A stretch of DNA of 50,329 bases from Bacteroidetes bacterium GWE2_42_24. GTDB lineage: Bacteria; Bacteroidota; Bacteroidia; Bacteroidales; TTA-H9. The stretch lies in contig MEOA01000035.1 of the NCBI GenBank assembly GCA_001768515.1, positions 1 to 50,329 of the forward strand. The letters run 5' to 3'. Position numbers and translations under genes: made by a program. The notes under the pieces were generated by a model. It was not told the origin of the DNA, searched no databases, and saw only the letters and a list, made by a program, of their open reading frames with translations. Below are positions 43,811 to 50,329 of the stretch, piece after piece. Every line of letters starts with the position of its first letter. The first letter of the stretch is position 1.

Positions 43811-44170
43811 TCAAATTTTGTCTAATGTGTGTTTTGTCAGTTCTCCTTCTGTATCGCCGGTATTGAGAGTTGAAGCAGGTTCAAATAGCATAATTGAAGC
43901 CTCTTTATCCGCAACAGGTCTGTGTTCAATACCCCTATGAACAATTAAAAATTCATTTTCATTTACTTCAACCATCCTGTCACGATACTCCATTTTGAAG
44001 CTTCCTTTGACGACAAAAAATAATTCGTCTTCGTGGTCATGTTTGTGCCAGACAAATTCGCCCTTAATCTTAACAAGCTTTACTTGTTGACCGTTAAGCT
44101 CACCAACGATTTTAGGGCTCCAATGATCGCTAAACTGTGACAGCTTTTCCTGTAGATTTACTTTTCCCAT
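43811..44170 (-). CDS. Cupin-domain protein
   Basis: A 119-residue single-cupin protein. WHKHDHEDELFFVVKGSFKM gives the H-x-H-x(3-4)-E metal-site motif 1, and NEFLIVHRGIEHRPVA gives motif 2 with its His. Such small cupins often bind a divalent metal or a small ligand. The reaction is not predictable. It is 41 bp downstream of the membrane protein gene on the same strand. Confidence 0.8.
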   Translation of the reverse strand: MGKVNLQEKLSQFSDHWSPKIVGELNGQQVKLVKIKGEFVWHKHDHEDELFFVVKGSFKMEYRDRMVEVNENEFLIVHRGIEHRPVADKEASIMLFEPASTLNTGDTEGELTKHTLDKI

Positions 44171-44211
44171 GTTTTCTTTAGTTCTGTGTAAACTATGGAG
44201 TTACCCGAAAT

Positions 44212-45690
44212 TTAGTTTTTTGGAGATGAAATCTTTTTATACTTACATACATTACAATCACCAATTCTAAATTCAGTACCATCTTTTATTAATACTCGTC
44301 CGAATTCCTTCAAGGTATCAGGAAATGCCTCCAGCCACATATCTTTAATTACATATATGTTTTTCTGCTCAAAAACTTCATCTACTATTTCGTAATTCCT
44401 TACAGCCCATGTTAAATCATGAGGAGTTGCTTTAATCATACCAGGATCAGGACATGAATTAATATAGGAATTCCAATATTCAGAGATTATCCCTATTTGT
44501 CCCAGTTTTTCAAATTCACCGGCAATCTTAACTCTTGGGGTCATAGTTTTTGGCCATATAAATCTAATATTATATAGTGTTCCAATGCCTCCCGTAAAGA
44601 CCGTTAAAAGTAAAACTGTATTAATAATATTCAAATACTTGCCATTTGTATTTAAATTATCCAATAGTAATAAAAGTGCAAAGGAGAGCGAAATATATGT
44701 GCAGGTAAAATATCTCCGCGGAACGCCATTTAAAAAAGTCCAGTTGGAGATCATTATTGCACCGAAGAGAATAACTGCATCAAAGAGAAAGAACAACATC
44801 ATCATTTTAGCAGTGCTGCTTATTTTAACATTCTTAATCTGACTGACGATTATTATAAAAATGATGACAACCAGGTAAGAATACACGCTTGTAAAAGGCT
44901 CTTTTGCCCTGAATGCAGAGAAGTCAGCAATAGTATTCCAGAAAAGCACGCATGTCTTCCATATTGTATTGAAATCACTAAAAGTAGTATAGTCCTGCCT
45001 GTTTTGCGAAAGACTTTTAGCATAATGAATAAAAATATAACCTAATATAAAACCTGCCAGTGTAAAATACAACTCGCTCTTTTTGAGCAACGAGAATGCA
45101 AATACATTTTTCTTCAGATAAAAATACAACTGGAACGCTAACAATAAAAAAACGGTAACGAGTGCCATATCAGACACCCAAATTGCAGATATCAGAAGGA
45201 GCGCTATTATTGAAAGAATTGAATTACGAAGAAGCAGATTATTCTGAATCTTCTCTTTTTGATAGTAATCAAATAAATAACACGACATTGCAATTAAACT
45301 ATAGTGTATTCCAAATGAAAACTGAGTCACATCAATGAGCCTCATTGGAGGAAAGAACCAGACAATTGCAAAAATAATTTTAAGAAAATGCGATTTTAAA
45401 AAATGAGTAAACGAGAAAGATCCCAATATCAGAATTAAATAATGTACAATTGATTCAGAGGTAAGTGCTGAGAAACTGAATATTTTTAAAGGGATTTGAC
45501 CAATTAAGGGAATAAGGCTACCCATCCTGTCCTGCCCCCAAAAATAAAGGTCATTTGGCAGTTTAAAGTAATGAATCATTAATATTGTAACTGCATTGTC
45601 GGAATTAAGAACAGGGTAAAATAACGAAGAAAAAAAGCGAAAGGATAATAGAATGATCAGTCCTATGATCAGGTAATATATTTTTTTCAT
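44212..45690 (-). CDS. Polytopic membrane protein of unknown function
   Basis: A 492-residue protein from ATG 45690 (MKKIYYLIIGLIILLS). An in-frame ATG at 45717 adds nine residues and is less likely. About ten to twelve hydrophobic helices are followed by a soluble C-terminal part (about residues 390-492) ending near FRIGDCNVCKYKK, with a C-x2-C. The architecture resembles glycosyltransferase-family membrane proteins (a short motif NSDNAVTILMIHYF in the first loop), but I cannot assign it. It is visibly AT-rich compared with genes to the left, which may indicate transfer. Confidence 0.65.
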   Translation of the reverse strand: MKKIYYLIIGLIILLSFRFFSSLFYPVLNSDNAVTILMIHYFKLPNDLYFWGQDRMGSLIPLIGQIPLKIFSFSALTSESIVHYLILILGSFSFTHFLKSHFLKIIFAIVWFFPPMRLIDVTQFSFGIHYSLIAMSCYLFDYYQKEKIQNNLLLRNSILSIIALLLISAIWVSDMALVTVFLLLAFQLYFYLKKNVFAFSLLKKSELYFTLAGFILGYIFIHYAKSLSQNRQDYTTFSDFNTIWKTCVLFWNTIADFSAFRAKEPFTSVYSYLVVIIFIIIVSQIKNVKISSTAKMMMLFFLFDAVILFGAIMISNWTFLNGVPRRYFTCTYISLSFALLLLLDNLNTNGKYLNIINTVLLLTVFTGGIGTLYNIRFIWPKTMTPRVKIAGEFEKLGQIGIISEYWNSYINSCPDPGMIKATPHDLTWAVRNYEIVDEVFEQKNIYVIKDMWLEAFPDTLKEFGRVLIKDGTEFRIGDCNVCKYKKISSPKN

Positions 45691-46133
45691 TATGCAACAA
45701 ATTGAGATTAAAAACAACCCTCACAGTATTGCTGCGAAGGTTTTTTTCATTGGTAACTAATTTGTAAGAATCATTTGCTTTGTATTTATAATCATACTAC
45801 AGACGCTCGGAACAACGCAAAACCACAATAACATAAAAAATAACAATTTAGGCTAATTAACCAGTGATAACTTAATTTGTGCTTCGCGAAAAAACTGATA
45901 TTCAATAGCCGACATCAGAAAACGGAAACAACAGATACAGCTGTAAAAATAGCATATTATTCCATAACCTTATCACAAGTTTTCGGGAACAGCCTGAATC
46001 TCGCCAGCCTGATAAAGCATTACTTCCATACAAACCACCCTATCACCATTCAATGAAGTGAACAAATCGTTGTCTGGATATCTTGATATAAATATTTTAG
46101 CAATTACTATTGTTTATATCTGGGCACCTGTGT
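45691..46133. other. AT-rich spacer
   Basis: About 440 bp with no supported gene, hairpin-T-tract terminator or promoter that I can recognise. Confidence 0.45.
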
Positions 46134-46760
46134 TTAAAAATGCCAACCCACCTTCAGCGATACTTCTCCCTGAAACTTTTTAGTTTTATAGCTGGTTTCG
46201 CCAAAAGTTACTTTTTCATCATTTAAAACATAATGCAGCGCACCCCAGGGCTCAACGTAGAAGTTTTTATAAACCTTGAAAATATAACCACTTCCTGCCG
46301 TGGCTACGTAATCTTTAAATCCATAATCCTGATTATTCAATTTCATGGTTATAGTGTTATCCCACATTTCAAACCCGGCACCAAACCACCATCCCCTGAA
46401 GTTGTTTTTCAGGAAGTAATCAAAGATCAAAGCAGTGGCAGTGGTATGTAAATTTTTAAAGTCATCGTTTCCCATAAGCTTATCAGGCATGGTAAACCCG
46501 GCTATTACACCACGAACCCTGAATTTCTTGTATCCATACCACAATTGGGCCGAGTAACCAAAATTGCCCGCCATAGCACTCATAACTGGTGGAAGTAAAT
46601 CGATTGCCACACCAACAGTTTGTTTAACCTCCAGACTGTCGCATTGAGATTTTTGAGTAATTGGGAAAGAGGCATGTCTCTTCTCCACTTCATTGTTTTG
46701 CGCTGTAACTGAAAAGGCTATAGCCAATATTGCAACAAAAAGAAAGAATTGCTTTTTCAT
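46134..46760 (-). CDS. Outer-membrane beta-barrel-like protein
   Basis: A 208-residue protein with a signal peptide (1-20, ending VTAQ). The mature part has barrel-like strands: FGYSAQLWYGYKKFRVRGVI, TALIFDYFLKNNFRGWWFGAG, GSGYIFKVYKNFYVEPWGAL. The C-terminal strand ends in the aromatic VSLKVGWHF. It lies 79 bp downstream of the Crp/Fnr regulator on the same strand, a frequent pairing in Bacteroidota. Its ligand is unknown. Confidence 0.7.
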   Translation of the reverse strand: MKKQFFLFVAILAIAFSVTAQNNEVEKRHASFPITQKSQCDSLEVKQTVGVAIDLLPPVMSAMAGNFGYSAQLWYGYKKFRVRGVIAGFTMPDKLMGNDDFKNLHTTATALIFDYFLKNNFRGWWFGAGFEMWDNTITMKLNNQDYGFKDYVATAGSGYIFKVYKNFYVEPWGALHYVLNDEKVTFGETSYKTKKFQGEVSLKVGWHF

Positions 46761-46839
46761 ATCATAAGGTCTTAATAATTATGATACAAAGGTCAGCGAT
46801 ATAATGCGGGCAAGTACTCCACATTTGTTACCAAATTTT

Positions 46840-47421
46840 TCAATCGAATAATTCTTTCCGTATCCGGCTTAACGATTTAGGAGCTATACCAAGATAATTG
46901 GCAATGTGGTGAAGTTGCACCCTTTGAAAGATTTCCGGAAATTTATGAAGTAGGTTCTCGTACCGCTCTGTTGCAGTAAGCACCTGTAAATCGACACTTT
47001 GTTGTACAATTTTCAAGTATTCCTGTTCCATTAAAATTCGGCCAAGTCGTTCGATTTTAGGGATTTTAACATACAGTTCCGACAATTTCTGTTGCTTAAC
47101 AACAAATAATTCAGCGTTTTCAATTGCCTTGATATTGATTAAAGACGGAGAATTATTCAGACGGCTAAGGTTGCTAGTTACCCAATCGCCCTCAAATGCA
47201 AAGTCGGTTGTTATTTCATTGCCACTATCCATAGATTTGAAATAAATCAATATGCCATGGTTAACCAAACCGATAAAGTCGCAAATCTGACCTTCCTGAA
47301 GAAAAAATTCATTTTTCTTCAGCGTTTTCATTTCAATGGAATCGCGGAATATAGAATATTCCTCATCAGTCAATGAAACGATTGAATCAATATTGTTTCG
47401 TATTTTACTAATTATATCCAT
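46840..47421 (-). CDS. Crp/Fnr-family transcriptional regulator
   Basis: A 193-residue regulator from ATG 47421. The cyclic-nucleotide-binding-like domain includes KKNEFFLQEGQICDFIGLVNHG and FEGDWVTSNLSRL. The C-terminus LHHIANYLGIAPKSLSRIRKEL is the recognition helix. The N-terminus lacks Fnr-type Cys ligands. A longer frame from 47715 would add 98 residues with a spurious hydrophobic stretch overlapping the next gene, so I reject that start. It probably controls the OMP gene downstream. Confidence 0.85.
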   Translation of the reverse strand: MDIISKIRNNIDSIVSLTDEEYSIFRDSIEMKTLKKNEFFLQEGQICDFIGLVNHGILIYFKSMDSGNEITTDFAFEGDWVTSNLSRLNNSPSLINIKAIENAELFVVKQQKLSELYVKIPKIERLGRILMEQEYLKIVQQSVDLQVLTATERYENLLHKFPEIFQRVQLHHIANYLGIAPKSLSRIRKELFD

Positions 47422-47647
47422 AGACGATTTGATTGTTGTATCGAAGCAACAAGGTATGCCTTGTCGCTGCAATGAATCTGTCAAAATCGCGACAAAATCA
47501 GCTAAATGACAAATTACCAATGCAAAAATAAACATAACAACATACAACACGACAAAAGCACAACCTAACAATACAACACGATTACAGTAAGTTGAAACAC
47601 CTCTTTTGAGTAGCTGCTTGTTGGCCGAAGTAATTCTTGTCAACCAT

Positions 47648-48208
47648 TTATGGTAGTCCAATTCTTGATAAAAAAAAAGAAAAGCGATGTGAAATATTTT
47701 CTCTATAAAGCTCACTTACTTTACAAACAAAACATTTCTTTTTTTTGTCAAGAAGAAGATTGTTGTTAACTGTAAAATAGTGCTTGAAATCAATCACAGA
47801 ATTTGGAATTGAAACTTCATTTGAAAACTCAAGATAGTGGTATCTTGGGTTATTGTTTTGACGTAAAATTTTATTTTCAGTCTTGTCAGTATTTCTACTG
47901 ATTGTCTGCATTTTTAATCCAATATCTTCTAAATGAATTCCGTCATAGACTTGTTCAAGATTGTAAAGTGGGGCAACAATCACAGAAATCAAATGTTTAT
48001 CCTGATTTTGTGAGTTGGCATTTGTTCTGCTTGAATACTCTTGCTCTAAGTCACAATCTTGACTCAATACATATACATAAGGAAAAATAATTTTTGAAAT
48101 TTCAATTTGTCCAGATTTTTCAATAGCATATTCAACAAATTCGACGTTTGCAATAATATCACCTTGACAAACTCGAGTTTCAACTTTATTTTTATCTACT
48201 TTAATCAT
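47648..48208 (-). CDS. Hypothetical protein of a TIGR04255-associated cassette
   Basis: A 186-residue protein with a conserved-looking start (QGDIIANVEFVEYAI) and VLSQDCDLEQEYSSR in the middle, features I associate with uncharacterised proteins found beside TIGR04255 genes. Cys14, Cys52 and a pair near the C-terminus (CFVCKVSEL) may bind metal. It starts within the end of the small gene upstream (ATGATTAA, 8-nt overlap). The function is unknown; defence against phage is only a guess. Confidence 0.55.
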   Translation of the reverse strand: MIKVDKNKVETRVCQGDIIANVEFVEYAIEKSGQIEISKIIFPYVYVLSQDCDLEQEYSSRTNANSQNQDKHLISVIVAPLYNLEQVYDGIHLEDIGLKMQTISRNTDKTENKILRQNNNPRYHYLEFSNEVSIPNSVIDFKHYFTVNNNLLLDKKKKCFVCKVSELYRENISHRFSFFLSRIGLP

Positions 48209-48383
48209 TCTTAATTACCGCTTTAATAATAATCCTTAGGGGTTTGGATACTGAATATTCAACTTGTTCTGATACCGTAGTTTGTTCAAATACTGCCTCA
48301 CAAGAATTATTTGTTTTCATAGTCTCTGTTGTTTCAGAAGTATTGTATTCTCCTGAAAACATAATATCTTCTGTATCAATCAT
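48201..48383 (-). CDS. Small middle gene of the TIGR04255 cassette
   Basis: A 60-residue protein from ATG 48383, where ATGATTGA overlaps the previous stop by 8 nt. An upstream in-frame ATG at 48404 exists but overlaps more of the previous gene. It is hydrophilic and Ser/Thr/Glu-rich, with a C-terminal basic-hydrophobic stretch (PLRIIIKAVIKND). There is no recognisable domain. The double 8-nt overlap supports a real, coupled gene. Confidence 0.5.
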   Translation of the reverse strand: MIDTEDIMFSGEYNTSETTETMKTNNSCEAVFEQTTVSEQVEYSVSKPLRIIIKAVIKND

Positions 48384-49152
48384 TATTAGGCAATTTAAGT
48401 CCAAAGTAAGATCTAAGTTTATCAGTTATTGAATATTCAAATTGTTTCTGAATAATGGAATGTTGTTTTAATAAATAAATATCAATTTCATGTTGTTTTA
48501 ATATGCCTGAAAATGAAGCATCAAGATCAAGTATAAAGGTCTTCTTCTTTATTGTAGCTGGATAGTCTTGATTGTGCATACCATATTGGAATTTTAACAA
48601 TATATCATCATATTTGACTTCCAAATTATGAAACGCTCGAATTATGTTTGAAGGGTTTTGAGTTGCTTCAAAAATAGAAGTCAGCTTAGGGTTAATATAT
48701 TTTTTCCAATCAAAAGGATTTTTTTCATTTAAGTTAATTTCATTTATAAATCTAATTCCTAATCGTCTGGATAATAGCTTAGGATATTGTGTGAAGAAAA
48801 TGTCTTTAATTTCCTTTAGAACTAACATTATCTTTTCAAATGATATATAGTGATTTATTTGAATGGCAAAGAAGTCTTCTTCTATTATAAGTGTTGCATT
48901 TCTTTCTTCTGTGTGGAAGTGCCACTCCCTGACATTTTTATTATTCTCTGTCACCTTTTCATTAGATATTTGAAGTTCTCTAGCTACTACATCTTTTGCT
49001 TCTGCAATTGGAAATGATTGTTTTATTACATCCGCAATTGGTAATGGTAAATTGTCGTTTAGCTCTGCAACACGTCCTAAAAAGTCAATTTTTATTATAA
49101 CTCTTTTTATTGGTGTGTTCTTGTAGCAAATTTCGTCTAAGTTCATTGTCAA
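48376..49152 (-). CDS. TIGR04255-family protein
   Basis: A 258-residue protein of the sporadically distributed TIGR04255 family. LSRRLGIRFINEINL is the characteristic block (R-x-G-x-R-[FY]-[IN]). The N-terminus YKNTPIKRVIIKIDF and the central region TLIIEEDFFAIQINHY fit too. The family function is unproven; it occurs in patchy, accessory cassettes. Two near-adjacent ATG codons (49152 and 49146) are possible starts. It heads the three-gene unit. Confidence 0.7.
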   Translation of the reverse strand: MTMNLDEICYKNTPIKRVIIKIDFLGRVAELNDNLPLPIADVIKQSFPIAEAKDVVARELQISNEKVTENNKNVREWHFHTEERNATLIIEEDFFAIQINHYISFEKIMLVLKEIKDIFFTQYPKLLSRRLGIRFINEINLNEKNPFDWKKYINPKLTSIFEATQNPSNIIRAFHNLEVKYDDILLKFQYGMHNQDYPATIKKKTFILDLDASFSGILKQHEIDIYLLKQHSIIQKQFEYSITDKLRSYFGLKLPNND

Positions 49153-49364
49153 TTATTTTATTGTATGGGCTATTGTGTTTAATATTATCACGTCAACTTA
49201 CTTATATGTACACAAAAACTGCATACACATCAGATCCCGTCATATATGTGCGGTTTCGATTGTTCAATTCCATCGAAGAAAAGTATTGCCGCTCCTCTTA
49301 AAATGGATAAATCCACTTTGCTATCGCTGCTCTTTTTTTCATACGATCTTGATTTTTAACATCA

Positions 49365-49394
49365 CAAATATACAAACTTTCCCAAGCCTTCAAG
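49365..49394 (-). promoter_or_regulatory. Candidate promoter of the TIGR04255 cassette
   Basis: On the minus strand, CTTG (49394-49391) is followed after 18 nt by TATATTTG (49372-49365), a -33-like and an exact -7 element. The leader to the ATG would be about 200 nt. Confidence 0.35.
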
Positions 49395-50260
49395 TATTTT
49401 GTTAGTTTTTTTTATGCAGTTTTACTTTTGCTTATTCTTTGAAAATCAGAACTTATTCTGGCACTTATGGTATAATCTAAAATAATTATCCGGAAACCCA
49501 ACAACCCCCTGCGTTCTGCCAGTCGCCTGAATGAGGTAACATCGTTTCCTCTCACGCAAGTAATTCTTCCGATAGTACCTCTCTTCAAAATTATCAGGAT
49601 ATAAAAAAATGCAAAACCTTTTTTTCCTCCGCAACATTATGGATACAAATTCTGGTTGCCCCCAGCTATAGCTTCACCCCATGAGTTACAGTTTTCACTA
49701 CAGTAACATAATGTTGTCAGTCGCTCCAGGCAATTTTACAGTTATGGAGCGAAAGTATGGTGCTTATTCATTGCCTATGGGTGTCAATCAACAAATGAAA
49801 ATATGATGTCGGCTTAGGTTTGGCGGCTTATGGCGCCCCGGGCAGAGGGAGCAATCATCTGTTACCGGACTGTCGACACATCTTCTCAAAACTTGTTCAT
49901 CCTGATCGTCCTTTTGGCTTTGAATTCCTAACCAAAAGTAAAACTTTTCAAACTCTACACATCAGGCAAAAAAAACGAGATTTCGCCCTGATAGCTATGC
50001 CGGGCCATAGTCAAAGTCAAAATTAAAGTCAAAGTCCATAGCTATTAACATTGACTGCTGGCGCATGATGTTTATAACTCGATGGCAGAGACGCACTGGT
50101 CGTGAGTCTCTACAAACATCCACCTAACATACTGTAAACCCGCTAAAAAGATATGTACAAAAAGGCTCCGTTCCCTCTTTGATATATCTTTGGCCTAACT
50201 TTGGTCTCTCTTTAACTTGATTATCAAGCTGTTTTAAAGTGTGATATTGGTTGCTTAATC

Positions 50261-50320
50261 TTCAATGAACGGACATTGAACAGAAATTCTTAAAAATTGC
50301 AATTTTTACTGTTCATTGAA
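50261..50320. repeat. Nested inverted repeat with central palindrome
   Basis: TTCAATGAAC (50261-50270) and GTTCATTGAA (50311-50320) are perfect inverted copies. Between them lie GAACAG (50278-50283) and CTGTTC (50309-50314), also inverted, and an 18-bp perfect palindrome TAAAAATTGCAATTTTTA (50291-50308). It could be an operator for a multimeric regulator or an RNA structure belonging to a gene beyond the window. Confidence 0.65.
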
Positions 50321-50329
50321 CGAAGTATG

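Larger units (their letters stand above)
49153..50329. other. Non-coding end of the window
   Basis: About 1.2 kb. The only frames are short (49446-49637 minus and 49820-50026 plus), and neither has a family signature. It holds the candidate promoter near 49365-49394 and the nested inverted repeat at 50261-50320. I see no tRNA or insertion sequence. Confidence 0.5.

Noticed and set aside
46840..47715. 291-residue Crp/Fnr reading with an N-terminal hydrophobic extension
   Set aside because: The extension overlaps the neighbouring gene and has no counterpart in the family. ATG 47421 gives the normal length.
49446..49637. 63-codon basic frame on the minus strand
   Set aside because: It has no start context and no recognised motif, and it is isolated in a spacer; likely not coding.

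Overview
The window looks like a chromosomal segment from an anaerobic, amino-acid-fermenting member of the Bacteroidota, probably Bacteroidales. The evidence is a protein with a type IX secretion C-terminal sorting domain, several promoter candidates with the Bacteroidetes -7 element TAnnTTTG, mostly A-rich rather than Shine-Dalgarno ribosome-binding regions, and protein families typical of that phylum. I see no rRNA, tRNA, CRISPR array, transposase or intact insertion sequence.

Layout. (1) 0.5-5.6 kb, minus strand: cell-envelope genes (a small PID-CTERM-like protein, a large secreted beta-helix protein with a T9SS tail, a TPR protein, a lipoprotein), then a spacer with four perfect 11-bp direct repeats. 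(2) 6.4-10.4 kb, minus strand: an AddB-like PD-(D/E)XK nuclease and a CNNM/CBS membrane protein. (3) 11.2-26.6 kb, plus strand: a complete lysine-to-butyrate/acetate fermentation cluster, atoD-kal-kce-kdd-kdd-kamA-kamB-kamC-kamD-kamE-atoA-atoB-bcd-etfB-etfA. Lysine goes to beta-lysine (KamA), 3,5-diaminohexanoate (KamDE, maintained by the KamBC reactivase), 5-amino-3-oxohexanoate (Kdd), 3-aminobutyryl-CoA plus acetoacetate (Kce), crotonyl-CoA (Kal) and butyryl-CoA (Bcd-EtfAB). AtoDA moves CoA to acetoacetate and AtoB gives acetyl-CoA. kdd is tandemly duplicated, and the two CoA-transferase subunits sit about 9.7 kb apart.

(4) 27.8-37.9 kb: an arsenic/thiol island. The plus strand has arsR (with a visible operator inside its promoter), a small thioredoxin, arsF and arsG. 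Next comes an unusual five-gene overlapping set: an HdrA-N-terminus-like protein, a 2x[4Fe-4S] ferredoxin, a fusion of a DGC (putative zinc-binding) domain to a lipoyl-carrier GcvH-like domain, and two more DGC proteins. It is followed by a Cys-rich envelope set (lipoprotein, beta-barrel, two thioredoxin-like proteins). The minus strand has a second arsR, a rhodanese-like protein without its catalytic Cys, arsM and ACR3, converging on a strong bidirectional terminator. The HdrA-N/ferredoxin/DGC-lipoyl set is my best candidate for an undescribed system, possibly a lipoyl-based thiol or metalloid redox relay.

(5) 38.8-43.5 kb: an AraC regulator, an ABC-2 exporter (ATPase and permease) and a short UvrA-like protein, an arrangement like daunorubicin-type DrrABC resistance. 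(6) 43.8-49.2 kb, AT-rich by eye and minus strand: a cupin, a polytopic membrane protein, an outer-membrane protein with a Crp/Fnr regulator, and a three-gene cassette with a TIGR04255-family protein whose genes overlap by the same 8-nt pattern twice. The last 1.2 kb has no convincing gene but ends in a nested inverted repeat.
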